A stretch of DNA of 64,000 bases from Diphasiastrum complanatum (lineage: Eukaryota; Streptophyta; Lycopodiopsida; Lycopodiales; Lycopodiaceae). A program made the translations under genes and the position numbers. The notes beneath the pieces were generated by a model. It had not been told where the DNA came from and ran no database searches. It was given only the letters and a program-made list of their open reading frames with translations. Shown one piece after another: positions 1 to 13,294 of this stretch. The stretch is from positions 26,024,503 to 26,088,502 of the forward strand of contig CM055095.1 in assembly GCA_029204225.1 (NCBI GenBank), written 5' to 3'. Every line of letters starts with the position of its first letter. Position 1 is the first letter of the stretch.

Positions 1-151
1 TTCTTGTGAACCTCGCCTTCACTTGCATAGCACGAAGAGAGTGGGAGAGGAGAGAAAAGAGAGAGAGAGTAGAGAGAGCGAGAGAGAGAATGCCTACGTT
101 GAGAAAGGCTTTGAGGGCTCGAGCGCCTATTCAAAGCTATTCGATCCCAAC

Positions 152-153
<2 letters not shown>

Positions 154-224
<71 letters not shown>
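154..224. repeat. (GA)n microsatellite
   Basis: Perfect GA dinucleotide tract of about 35 units, preceded at 43-90 by an imperfect GA-rich stretch. Open frames through it encode only Arg-Glu repeats and are not genes. Confidence 0.97.
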
Positions 225-228
<4 letters not shown>

Positions 229-907
229 AAGTGAACCAGCAGAGCTTTATTACGAAAAAGATGGAAGATACAATACAAAGGAAATGGCTCCCTCTTATAG
301 TCTTTAGAGGTGAGCCTCCTTCACTCTAATTGGCCACTTCATTGGGGCAAGGATTTTAATCCAAGTCTTTCAAAGAAACACAACTTAAATCTAATGGTTC
401 TAAGAAAGCACAAGACAAGTCACATGAATCATGTGAGTGTTACTTTGTGCAACTTAGATTCCTTATTTTTCAACTTGACTTTGTGAATTTGGGCCTCAAA
501 CTTATTTATTTACACCTAGGGCCCAAGTCACTAGGACACAACTTAATCTATTTAACTAGTGTGCTCATTGGGTTGGGCTTATACACGCAAGAAGCCAGTG
601 CCTCGCACTTATTGCTCTACTGTTCTATGGCGGGGACCATTTAGTAAGGCAAGGCCAACAATAGTTTTAGTGGTGGGACCCACTAATTTATTATCGTACA
701 AGAAATACCCACAACAGGGTCCTCTGCCCAAAGTAGTGCCAGTCCCTCGGCACTATGCCTGTATTTGTCATGGAGGAGTGCTGTTGTCGGTTCATTTATT
801 GTTGGGACGTGGATGCTTCAAGAAAAGTGTGGATAGAATTCGCTTACGTAAAACCTGGGGCTTTATTTGATGATGGTGAGCAGCAAGAACTTGGACTTGC
901 CAGATTT
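225..907. other. No gene seen
   Basis: Non-coding stretch downstream (in - strand sense) of the gag-like remnant that ends at 908. No domain, RNA gene or clear repeat was recognised. Confidence 0.5.
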
Positions 908-2802
908 TCAATAATACCCATAAGGGTCTGGTGGCCATTCCGGATAACCTTGTTCATCGACAATTGGGTATTTGAGGCATTCCATCAGAGTATCCCAAGA
1001 TAAAACTTGTTGATATTGCTCCTCATAGATTGGCGCAACTGGTCCCAATGTCCTAGACTATCCCAATTCGTAATGTGAATACGACGTGCTTGTTTGACTG
1101 CTTTGTCTATCCAGGTATTCGTGGTATGCTTGAACCTGACAACTTTCCTCCGCAGTCAAAGGCCAAGGTTTTGTCATTTTGAGCGCTGGTGCATGCTAGA
1201 CTGGAGGCCTATTCGGACTTGGATTCCCTGGATTTGGCCTTTTGAGAATGGATATACCCGGGTTTGGTGTTGGTTTGGGCTGCTGCATTGTGGAATAATG
1301 AGACTTTGGTTGAATCTTGCTCGTTGAGGGGCAACCATCAACTTTAGTCTTCCCCTGGTCATTGCACGTCCCATTTGAAGGCTATGTGACTGCACTTTCC
1401 TTTGGATCTTGTGCTGATATGCCTTCAAGTCACTCTGTTGCCTTTGTAATTCATCACTAATAAATCTGGGCATTGAGTGCGCCAAGAGTCTTGATAGAAC
1501 GTGTCGGAATTCCTTGGTTGCCAATTTCTTGAATTTCTCAGCTATCACTGGCTTGATGGATTCTACCATCTCTGTCTTCTGTGATGGTTTTTCTTGTTTG
1601 TCCGAGGGTATCTCAGCGTACTTTGGGACTTTTGTCAGATTGTCTTCTTCGTCACTCGTTTCATAACCTAGTGGCACTATGATTTTTCTTTTATAGTGCG
1701 TTTGAGGTGGAAGGGTCACCATAGGTGCATGTCGGTTTACATAGGCCAAATGTCTCCTTGTTAATTGTTGATTGATCAATGGACAATCTCGGCATGGATG
1801 GTTAACTCCGCATTGTGAACATGAGAAATCAAATGTTGATGAATCCCCTCGATGTGGACATTCAGCACGGCGGTGTTTTCCTCCGCATCCATAGCACCTA
1901 ATTGAGTGCAGTATGTCATCGCCTCTAATTTGATAGGCATACAGCGGTAACAGATGCCCCTTGGGACTTTCCACAAAGTAGACTGGTAGGCTGTTAAGGT
2001 CCTCCATTGAGTTCGGTGACATGCAAGATGATATGACTAAAACTTCCACCTTGCCACTGTTTGTTGATGAAACTCGCGATTTAGGTGGATCAATCTGGCA
2101 TCCATCCTTCTGGTGAGCTCCTTGTTGGCTTGATTCTGCTTGTGACCTTTGAACAATTGAATCTGGTTGTTGGGCCTTCTGCTCCACCTTTGGTCCATGT
2201 CGAGGATTCTTGATTGGACATCTTGCACTTGGATGATCTCCAAAGCAGCATGTACATTCAACTTTTTCAAGAAAATTGACCTTGCAAGCATAGGCCTGAG
2301 GACAACCTAAACTTGAAGTGCAAGGTTCTTAGTTTTCTGCTACACTTGATCTGCTTGACTCTACTGCACTTAGTTGCCTTTCATAGGGTTCCATTCTTGC
2401 TTGATCGTTGCCTGTTGATGACTTTTGTTCCTCTGATTCCCCATCTGATGATTCATCAGAACGATAGAAAAAATCCTTCATCTCATATGAGATTTCCATC
2501 ATGGCAGCATCCTTACAGAGTTGTGCAAGTGATGCATAGGATGCTAATTCTGCCATACCAGATCTGATTTTTTTGGACAGTCCGACATAGTATTTTTTCA
2601 TGATGATCTGTTCAGGAATTGGACAATCCTTCACTAGATGGAAGATCTGATAGGTGTAGTCTCGGATGTCAGGAAACTTATTTAGTTTAGATAACCCTAC
2701 AATAGCGGTCTCCATACAAGAATGTCGCAAAGTAGCCGGTTGGTGGATTGCTTCAAGGTTTGCATAATGTTGCTGGTGTTCCAACTTTTTTTTTTTTTTT
2801 TT
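908..2802 (-). pseudogene. Broken gag-like gene of an LTR retroelement
   Basis: Reads on the - strand from a poly(T)/poly(A) tract at 2785-2802. Residues from 2784 to 2332 look like the C-terminal half of a retrotransposon Gag core (a CP..E..M..Y..GL pattern). An in-frame TAA at 2329-2331 interrupts the frame, which continues unchanged to a TGA at 1174-1176. This second part carries three zinc knuckles of the form CX2CX3HX4C: CTCCFGDHPSARC, CYGCGGKHRRAEC and CSQCGVNHPCRDC. A further stretch starts at an ATG (1177-1175) overlapping the TGA and reads to 908 through a TAG at 1058-1060. No protease or RT follows. The knuckle spacing matches the gypsy gag at 61105-62854, so the two are probably related. 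The 5' part of Gag and both LTRs are missing. Confidence 0.6.
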
Positions 2803-5589
2803 AAGAAGACGAAGAAGAAGAAGAAGAGAAAAAAAATCAGTAAATGGTGGATCAGTATGGATGGAAACAGAACATAAATGGATTTAACAGATGAGCATGA
2901 TGAAAGTTATATAGTTAAGAGAAGATAGAAGATGGAAGATGGAATAGAGATGGAACAGAAAAGTGATGGTTGGTGACGGATGTGGATGGTAATTTATAAC
3001 TGGAGATCGAATTAAAAGAAAAAACTATACTCAAGCATCTATAGACCATAAACTATAGTAGAATAGCATCCACTAGATAAATAAAATAATGTCTGTGAGA
3101 TCCATAGGTTCTCAAAAAAAAATACTAGAGTAGAGAGATTCAAAAACACTGATTCGAATTCTTACTCAACAAAAGAATCCAAAATCGTACTTAATCATTC
3201 ACAAGATACTGGAGTATATGTTCCACATAACTCAGGAAAAGTAAGAATCATTCCAAAATCTTTCCACCAAGAAAATATTGGATTTAGGAATATTCTTCAA
3301 ACATGATTCTTTAACCGAAGTGCAGGATTCAAGGTTTATTAACCACTGGTAATTAAAGACTGAACGCATACCAAAATGACAATCATCTTCAACTACAAAA
3401 ACTTTAGATTACAATCTAGAATCAAATCTAGATACCCAAAGTCCTGCTGAATATCAATTCAGATATTATTCTTAGATTCATTATGATTTGTTATCCAATT
3501 GAGCGCAATCACTAATGAGTTGAGTCTAATCCTTAACTAAGGAATACTCTATCCCAAGAATACTGTATATCCAATGCACACAATTTTAACTGATGAACCC
3601 AAATGATTCACTAATCATGCGTCTTACAAGCAATATAATTCAAAATCATTAGTTCCTAGTGAATCCACATCACACTGATCGTTTTACCAATTAACTTCAT
3701 CTTGGAGTAATCAACTACTTTAAAGCTGTTGACATGATCAATCATCGATTCATTTTCTAACCTTCATAGTGAGAAGAACTTTTTACATAGAGATAATTTA
3801 GCAAAAATATCTCTAACATCGTAGAGAGATGTGTTCAAAATGTCTCATACTTATATGGAAGTTTGGGCTTTGCTTACATGACCAAGCAATGAAAAGATTA
3901 GTAAATCAAAGTCTTTTCCATCCTTTACTTTCAACTTGATGAGTGATCGCTAATCTATTAAAGGTTTTTCCTTCATTTTTTTATGACTTCCCATAACTCT
4001 TTAGCCAATATGATGACTCTCATTCTGAACCTTCACATGGTAGTGACTTCCATCCAGTTTGTAGATCATCAATACTGTAACACTGGAGGAATCCATTTGT
4101 GTATAATATTGACAAATAGAATAATGAATGAAATGCTGTCACTAGCTATTCTCAATTTGAAACGATTCAAGCAATCTATTAAGGTTCAAGCTTGGGACCA
4201 TGAATATGATGTACTTAAGGGACTCACTCTGAGTAGGAAAATTTTAATACCCTATTCTAAATGATTAGATATATATAACTACATATTAGTTCTAAATTTT
4301 TATAATTTTTTTCTCAAATTGACTATCATGCTAACAATACTATAATCAGATGAGCAAGATAGCTAGATCTTTGTGGTAGACTTGTTTGAGCATGAGAGTT
4401 CACTCTCTTGCTTGGGAGTAGATCAACTCTTATTGTACATTATTTTTGGAGCATGAGAGGAGATCATCTCTTATCCTTTGATGCACATTATTCTTTGAGT
4501 TGTTGATATACATGTGGAAGCAAAACAAAAACTAAAAACAATGGGTAAAATGCTAACATGACTTGCATATCAAAAATTGATTAAATACAAAGCAAGGAAG
4601 TAGCACATGGTGAAAGACATAGCCACCACTCCAATTCATTCAGCAGCAGCCTTGTGGAGATAGCTATGGTGATAGCGACTGACGATGCCGATGGTGGTGC
4701 AAGAGCGAGTCTGCGTGCAGGCGAGGGGGGTCAGGAATATAAGAAGTCCAAGCTGTTTCTGCATGACAGCCAGAGCACGAAGAGAGGGACCCAATCTTCA
4801 TCCTTTTTCTCTTTTTGCTGCTGATATGCACAATGTTTCATTATCAATTGTTAAGTATGGATTTGTATCCTTCCTCTCTTTTGCCTGCAACATCTGCATT
4901 CCACTCTTCCACACCACAGGTGACAGTACCAATCCTGCTTTCTTTCTGACCTGGCCCTCCTTTTCTCTTTGGCTTGCACATGCTTCTTCAGTTTTGCAGT
5001 ACACCACCATCACCTGTACAGCACTCTAAAAGGTCAGAAACGGGTACAGTATGTAGCTTCTGTTTCTGCCTAACTGACACCTGCTGTTATATGTCGGATC
5101 AGCCGTGCTTGTAAGGCAAGCTTTGTAGCTATGTCGGCGCTCTTGTTAAATTATAAGCCTCGAAAAGCAATTGGCTGCGTCTCACGGTGCGCCTACTGAA
5201 GAACTCATCTAAAATGGAGCAATTTAAAGAGTAGATATCTAGCAAAAGAGTATGACGGAGCTGGATTTCTATGTCTTTTTCGTTTCTTATATGCATAGCA
5301 TTCCTGAAGAGTGTGAAGCTCAAGTATTTGTGATATAGAAGGCAAGCACAAAGAGCTAAATTTATTTAGATACAGAAGCTGGGTTGATCGCCAGTTTGAA
5401 AGGATATATCGATCTGTGATCACTAAAAGCTAGCGCTGATGATAAGAGGGGAAGAATCGATTGATTTGGGAAGGTTATCGTTAGTTAATTTGCACCTACC
5501 ATAGATCGGATCTGCTCCCACACCGGACAATTCGTTACTTCCTGTGTGGAAGCAGTGCGGCTGCGGCTGCTAATCTTGTTTTCGTTTTG
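2803..5589. other. Intergenic, with presumed upstream region of the RRM gene
   Basis: Starts with a short GAA-rich tract (about 2803-2830), then AT-rich DNA with no convincing coding frame. An open frame at 4685-5029 (+) has no recognisable domain and looks fortuitous. The last few hundred bases should include the promoter and 5' UTR of the gene starting at 5590. I could not fix a TATA box. Confidence 0.5.
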
Positions 5590-7085
5590 ATGACGCAGCA
5601 GCAGTCTGAGGCGGGCGTTGGTGGCAAACAGGCCCTGGGAGATACCACCTTCACAAAAGTTTTCGTGGGTGGGCTGGCATGGGAAACGCAACGCGAGACT
5701 ATGCGCCTGTACTTCGAGAAGTTTGGAGATCTTGTGGAGGCGGTTATCATCGCCGATAAAAACACAGGAAGATCCAAAGGCTATGGATTTGTATGCTCTC
5801 AATATCTCAACTGATCATCTATCTCTTCTCCCTGCATTGGACTGTAATTGATCCTAGGAGCTTGCTGATCGGATTTGCTGTGGTAGGATGCACGCGGGGT
5901 TGTTCATCTGATTTTATGTCTGGGTGGGCGTTGCAGGTTACTTTCCGAGATGCAGAATCAGCTCGGAGAGCTTGTGTGAATGCAACGCCGATAATCGATG
6001 GGAGGCGAACCAACTGCAACCTTGCATCGCTGGGCTTGGCCGCCCGGCCTCGTTCTCCCTTTCTCCAAGGCACGAGCGATCCAACCAACAGCGCCATTGA
6101 CTGCTACTACTTATCACTCATCTCTTTTCTGGATCATGTGTGCTGCTCACGACTTCTGTTAAAGATCAAGTGAAACTGAGAAGCTAATCATTTGGATGAT
6201 GTGTCCTTGATTTTCAGGCACTGTCTTTCGCCCAAGCAGTATCCCATTCGCGGCACCTCTTCCAACAGCAACCTATAACAACTGGCCAGCTCCCACCTAC
6301 GCTCAACCTGGATCAGCAAGCTTTCTCTTCCCATCTTTTCCTGCCTATCCACCTGTCTGCCACTATGGGTAAGTAGACGTAATAGTCTACCTCGCTGTTT
6401 CATGTATGATCATTGATAATGCTTCAAGCCTTTACGATGATGCTAGTTAGATCACTGACACGGTGTTGGGTGTAGCTCAGATATCCAGCTTATTCCATCG
6501 ACTACGCTTGCCCGCAGGTATGCACATGTAGGGACAAGTGCATTGAACTGATTGATTAAGAATTTGATCTGACATTATGCTTTTAAATCGGCTTAAATCC
6601 CTAGCCTCAACATTCCTTCTGACATATTTTGCACTTTGCAGTACAACGCTTATGCTGGGCTGGCGTCCCAATTCTACGGCGGTCATGTTAGCACCCAGCC
6701 CTTACCAGCGTATTCTGCACCCCCCAGCTATGGTGTTCAAGGAGCCCACATGCAATACGGCGTAGGAGGAGCAGGAGTGAGCATAATCAGCACTACAGCG
6801 CAGCACTATCCCGAAGGATTGCAGGCCATTCCGACGATGCCACCTTCCTCAGGTTATGTCCCGATCTGTCTGTCATAAGAAGGAACGTCAAACACTACGA
6901 TCAGCTTAACTTTTACAAGGATCTCATTTTGTGAGGCTATCGATGTCACAGGTTTAATGCTTTCTCAGCCAGCTGCTATCACTTCCGGACTCAACCTTGC
7001 TCCAACCCAATCCTTTGCGCTTGCTGGTGCACCAGCTTTTACTACATTCTTTCCTGTAGGCGCAACTAAGCAAGCAGTGGGCTGA
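5590..7085 (+). CDS. Single-RRM RNA-binding protein, ARP1/RBM24-like
   Basis: Predicted 288-residue protein from six exons: 5590-5790, 5937-6069, 6218-6368, 6481-6517, 6642-6852 and 6952-7085 (867 nt, frame closed). The RRM lies near the N-terminus, with RNP2 KVFVGGLAW and RNP1 KGYGFVTF; the RNP1 motif is split by intron 1. It is followed by RRM-distal residues typical of the plant ARP1 family and vertebrate RBM24/38 ([14 protein letters not shown]). The rest is low-complexity and rich in Pro, Tyr, Ala and Gly, ending in ...KQAVG. Such proteins bind RNA and act in post-transcriptional control; a specific target cannot be read from the sequence. The start is the first ATG of the open frame. 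Intron 2 has a GC donor (6070-6071) and exon 4 is only 37 nt; both are needed to keep the frame. All other introns are GT-AG. No lesion was seen. Confidence 0.88.
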
Positions 7086-8486
<1,401 letters not shown>

Positions 8487-8528
8487 GCGAGTTTTGCGAG
8501 TTTTTCCTCAAAAACTCGCAAAACTCGC
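8487..8528. repeat. Perfect 19-bp inverted repeat (hairpin)
   Basis: Arms 8487-8505 and 8510-8528 are exact reverse complements around a 4-base loop (cctc). Each arm itself contains a doubled gcgagttt motif. A partly similar 'cacttttgg' motif is repeated just downstream. Function unknown. Confidence 0.85.
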
Positions 8529-9099
8529 ACTTTTGGAAGGAAAAACTGGCACTTTTGGAGAAAAACTTGCAGAAAAATTACTCCCAAAAAGCCATGGATA
8601 GCAAATTACCTATGGATAGCAAATCTTTATGAATCTCGAATAATTTGCAAAGTGATTATAAGAAGCTTTTATTCTTGAAAGAAAAACCAACATTCAATCA
8701 TTTTAACTGCAATCAGAAATTTTTTTTAGGTTGTTTGGTTTACAAGTACTCAAATTTTTTTTGTTTTTTTAAGGCTACAAATTGCGTATCGGAGATAAAG
8801 TAATGGCAAAACGGAATGCAAGAGGTGAATCAAAATCTCTTCCTACATCACCATTCAAGATTATAAAACAACCAATCCATTGCAAACTTGGTAGTGTACT
8901 TACCACACAATCGATTCCTCTCGAAAATAGCGACTCACGAGGAGAGAGAATAAAAACCACACTAAGCCTTTTGCACAAAACTTTGTCTCCTCAAAGAGTA
9001 AAAAATCAGGGCCCCAACATGAAGATTCTGTTTGAACTCTTGCCTTCTTTTGAGTATCAAAACCGCTCTCATAATGCAGCAGGTGGAGCACTAGTGCAG

Positions 9100-10085
9100 G
9101 TTGCTCAACAGCTTGCTGCCCCTCCTAGCACTCTTGTCACAGATCCCTACTCTCTCTCCTCAACCTAATGCATTTGCTGCTCTAACAATCGAAACACCTG
9201 TCCCAACTCCAAACGAGTTATCTCTGCAGCAACGAATCGAAATCCGGGAATTTTCGTATCAAGACTTCGAAATTGTCTTTTCAAAGATACACACGTGCTT
9301 CAATGTTATCAAAGAGACTTTACACGTGCATGGAGAAAAGCTCGATAACTACAGCGCTCAAATCCAAGAGTGGATTCAATACGACACCTAGGAATCAGAA
9401 ACCCACCCAGGAGGAAACCTGCCAGATCTTCAAGTGGATATGCAACGATTGCGAGAGAAGCTACTCTCTCATGAGCGGCAACTGACAGACCTTCTTGGCA
9501 ACAGGGTGGTTCTTAATGGTGATCATTCTACTCTTGTTTCTTCCATTGTTGATAAAGTTAACCGTTTTCAAGATGTTTTCAATGACGTGAATACTTGTAA
9601 GGACCGGTTGAACATTATGGAGATGCATCTCAACAAAGACAATTGCATCTATTCAGAAGCTTCATGATGAGCTTCAAGAAGGGCTCACAAACATGAAGAA
9701 ATCTTGGGCTGACATTGCTAGGGGAACCACTAACTCTAAACAGGTAGTGGCGAAAGCTATGGAGGAACAAGAAAAACAAGCATAAAAAAGACCCTAAATG
9801 CAAGGCTACGAGGGGTAAAGTTTGAAGGGGAGGAAAACGTTATACTGAAACAAGTTAATGATTACATTTTCTGTTCCCGCGGATCCTGTGGTTGTAGTGT
9901 GGTATGGGAAATTCCAGCCTTCTCACATCTTCCTCTGTTTTAAAGACGAAGATTCTAGATGGACAGTTCTTCACCGGCGAGGCTGCGTTAGAGGCATCAA
10001 TCAATACCTAGAAGGAGATCTTCATGAAGGAGAAGAGATGGATGAAAAACCATATTGCCTTTTTGACAGTCAAATCACAATATCC
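9100..10085 (+). pseudogene. LINE ORF1-like remnant (RRM-type)
   Basis: Several overlapping frames on the + strand give the layout of a plant L1-type ORF1 when read with frame changes. There is a helical, coiled-coil-prone segment (about 9200-9670), then a KSWADIARG block (about 9700), then an RRM-like segment with RLRGVKFEGEENV (about 9810-9840) and FKDEDSRW (about 9940-9965), ending around a GDLHEGEE motif. The pattern RLxG.EGEEN ... FKxxxxRW ... L.G...Y...DL matches the ORF1 RNA-binding region. Stops at 9667-9672 and 9783-9785 and at least two frameshifts make it non-functional. No ORF2 (endonuclease or RT) follows; the - strand remnant at 10075-12224 takes over instead. It could also be a related RRM protein fragment, but the context favours a LINE. 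Confidence 0.5.
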
Positions 10086-12224
10086 TCGTTTGTCTGCTTC
10101 TTCGACATCGTAATAAATTGGACGATCTACCCAATTCCTTTAGGACGTCTGGCTGTGCTGGTCTGAATATTTTGTCATGTTGTTTGATAGTCACTTTGTT
10201 GCTCAATCCAAATGCTTTGATGATAACCATTAATCTTGAATTTGAAGTCTTAAGATCCCATGTGGAAGAAATATCATCATGATCACAACCCAATATAGAG
10301 ATAAATGAGATTGGACTGATCAACTTCGAAGATGACAAATGATATTCAAAGTGAATATTCATTTCCAACAAGATAAAGTGAATGAGGTGTTGGAAAAGAG
10401 TGATGACATCTCTTTCATTCCAAGTCTCTACAAAAAATCTTTCGTAGATTACATTATCATGTTCGAAAATATTGATATCACCAATATTTTGGACCACAAA
10501 CTGGAAATGGTGATATAATGGATCTTTGATTGTTTGTCCCATCTCATAGCTAGGACAATTTCCAGCTTGTATAATACAAGTTTCATCACATTCCTTTGTG
10601 CACTCCTATACTGAATGTAAAATATTCATATAGATCAGTTTTGTCTTGGTCTATTAATCCCATTCGCAAGACATTGTAGACAAATCTACTGGTGGAATGT
10701 GATGCGATAGTTCTTGTAATCTCAAAGAAGATGGGGTCCTTGAGCGAATTGTCTCATTGACAGCTTCATTGCCTGAATTGGCCTTTATATTGCTCAATCG
10801 AAGATCAATGTTGAAAACAAAATTATTGTCCTCATAATCCTCCGCATCGCCTTCATTATTATCACCAGCTGATTTGTGATGTCCTTGCATTGACGTTGTA
10901 TTCGCAACTGGAATTTTTTGGGTCGATTCAAATTGGGAATTACATTGGTGTTGCCAATTATCTTGTGTACACTCCATAGCAGTGCTTAAATGTTGATTGG
11001 CCATTTCTTGTGAATCCAATAGAAAATCAAGAGTTGCTGATAAAGTTGGTTGATCCACCTATTGAATAGGCATTTCCATCGTGGATAATTGTTTGTCTTC
11101 ATCAATTCGCTCTTCTGGTTCATCCTCTGATGATGTTGATGAAGAATCGTCAGATTCTCTTGAACTACTTTCCTGCATTGGATCTTCCATACTGGGCATT
11201 TTCTCTTGATCACTACCATTTTGATTCCCAAGACATGATTGTAGCGGTTTCCCAATGTTGACTATTCCTTTTGTATTAGTATCAATGTGCTCTCCTTGAT
11301 TCGAGTCCTGACTTTCACTATCAGGATGTTCATCATCCTCAAAATGTTGGATCCTTGAAGCTTCACCTCTTTGTTGGACATTTTGATGAACATTCGTTGG
11401 CACACCTCTGGTTGCTGTAGATTGTTGTGCTCATTTGTTCCAACGTTCTCTTGTCATTTTGAAGTCCAACCGGATATCCAATATGACTCTGTAATACATG
11501 TTTTCCCTTGTCCATGTCAATTCTTCGGACATCTTGAGAAGGTGTTAAATTTTGTGATGGAGATTGTAGTTGGAACGATGTAGATGGTGCATTACATCTT
11601 TGATCAGCTCCTGCAATCTTGTCTTGTCCAACATATAGGCTATCAAACAATCTGTCCCATTTCATCTTATCATCTTGCCAAACTTGTCTCATCTCTTGCA
11701 ACATTCCAACTATCAGCTCTTGTGTGGCCTTCAATTTATCTAGCACAATTGCTTGTTGGTTTGAAACTTGCAGTTCTTTCCGTCGCTTCTTCAGTAAGGC
11801 TCGATTGTCCATTGAACAATAATCAATCACATTGGGTATGAGGAATGGTATTATTGATAGTGTTATTCTACACATGAGAAGATGATTGTTCAAGTTGGCA
11901 CATAGAACTCATCTACCGCAGTGCGTGCTCATCACCTTGTGAATTGCGATGATGTTTTGATTGTCGTGAATATAGCTCATCATCACTGTCACTACCATAA
12001 AAACCACCATCAATATTAGATTGATTTGACTGGTATGCCTCATGGTTTTTATTTTGGTCAGAACAGTTGTCATCATCACTCAAACAGTCTCCATATGAGT
12101 CGTGTTGCTCATATTTATCTGAATTGCTATCATTGTGCTCCTCGTATTGATAATCACAATATGATTGGTCATCGCATTCAGATTGATTATCAAATTCCAC
12201 CTCATAATCAGAATCAGAATCCAT
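10075..12224 (-). pseudogene. Unidentified acidic coding remnant
   Basis: Not recognised. Reading on the - strand: a very acidic Asp/Ser/Gln-rich block (12224-11913), a basic helical block with coiled-coil character (11893-11363, including a KLKATQELIVGML stretch), an acidic Ser-rich block (11403-10654, interrupted only by a TAG at 11059-11061), and a hydrophobic, folded-looking block (10542-10075). The last two share one frame, with stops between 10653 and 10545. The length and organisation suggest a decayed mobile-element protein, perhaps the N-terminal part of a retroelement polyprotein, but no domain supports this. No introns were defined. Confidence 0.35.
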
Positions 12225-13294
12225 TTTGACAAATCAAGGGAGAATATGAGTATGAAAATTGCGAAGTTTGATTTTTGCAAAGAAATAAGCTTTTGACAGT
12301 TTCTCCACCCATTTAAAACTCAGAGTTCTACGATAAGTGAAACTGAGAATGGCAGGAAGTTGTAGTTCATATACAATTGAGCACTTTTGCTTTTTACAAT
12401 GTTCAATTCCGAACCCAGACGAAGATGATATGAGGATCGAAAATACACCAATAAAATACAAGGAAGTTTGACTGAGGGTAAAAAAGGGTTTTGGAAAAAA
12501 TCTGAAAAGTAATAATTACAAATTTCAATAACCTAGCAGTGCCAGGCTCATCGTTCTGATCACTTTTTGTTTTTACACCACTGGAATTTGAGCTCAAACA
12601 AGAAAGTTATGGAAGTAATATCAAGTTAAGAGTTTTGTGCACTTGATATCAAACTCAAGCACACACAAAGTACTAGGACAAGAGCAGAGCAGAAAACACA
12701 CGCTCGAAATCGATATTGGAGAAAAAATATAAAAAATAAAAAATAAAGTTTCTTTTTTTTGGGTATCGGTTTCAAGCGCAAATAGGTTAGCCGAACTTTT
12801 TGAATAGTCCACCTGTGCTTGAAAGCGATATTGCCAAAAAAAAAAAAATGAAAAAAAATGACGTAAAAGGCTTACAAACCTTTCAAAATGAAGAAACTGA
12901 AAACAAATTTATAGCAAAAAGAAAAAATTGAAATTTTGAAGTGCTTCTCTCTCACCAAGAAACACACAGAAATTTTTTCAGAATTCTAGCAAATCTGACC
13001 CAGCTTCACTAATTTGATCATAACTCTCTCAATATTGATCCAAATCACACAAACTTAGTATTTATGAAAAGCTAAGAGCAAGCTCTATCAGCCTAGAATA
13101 TCAGATCAATGATTGAAGGTAATTTGATATGTCAAATTTACAACAAAACAGATTTGAAATTTTGAAGAAAGAAAACTAGTAAAACTAGAGCTAGAAATCA
13201 AGATTTGTCATAACTTTTTGAATACTAATCCAAATGACCTGAAATATGGATCAAATCAAAGCTAAGACAATGCTCTAAAAGAGTATGTAAAGAA
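12225..13294. other. AT-rich region with an internal duplication
   Basis: No gene. Two similar segments, about 13019-13110 and 13207-13292, both contain a 'tcataact...gatccaaat...aaagctaag' pattern, about 190 bp apart. They lie directly upstream of the copia pol remnant and may be part of its internal region. Confidence 0.4.

Noticed and set aside
23-307. Open frame rich in Arg-Glu repeats
   Set aside because: It is only the translation of the (GA)n tract, like the Ser-Leu and Arg-Glu frames at 7290-7505 and 21527-21821.
908-2802. Origin from an endogenous plant pararetrovirus
   Set aside because: Multiple zinc knuckles and an overlapping frame made me consider it, but no movement protein, coat core or RT is present, and the knuckles match the gypsy at 61-62 kb.
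4685-5029. 114-codon open frame upstream of the RRM gene
   Set aside because: No domain, no codon pattern and no splice support; probably promoter or spacer DNA.
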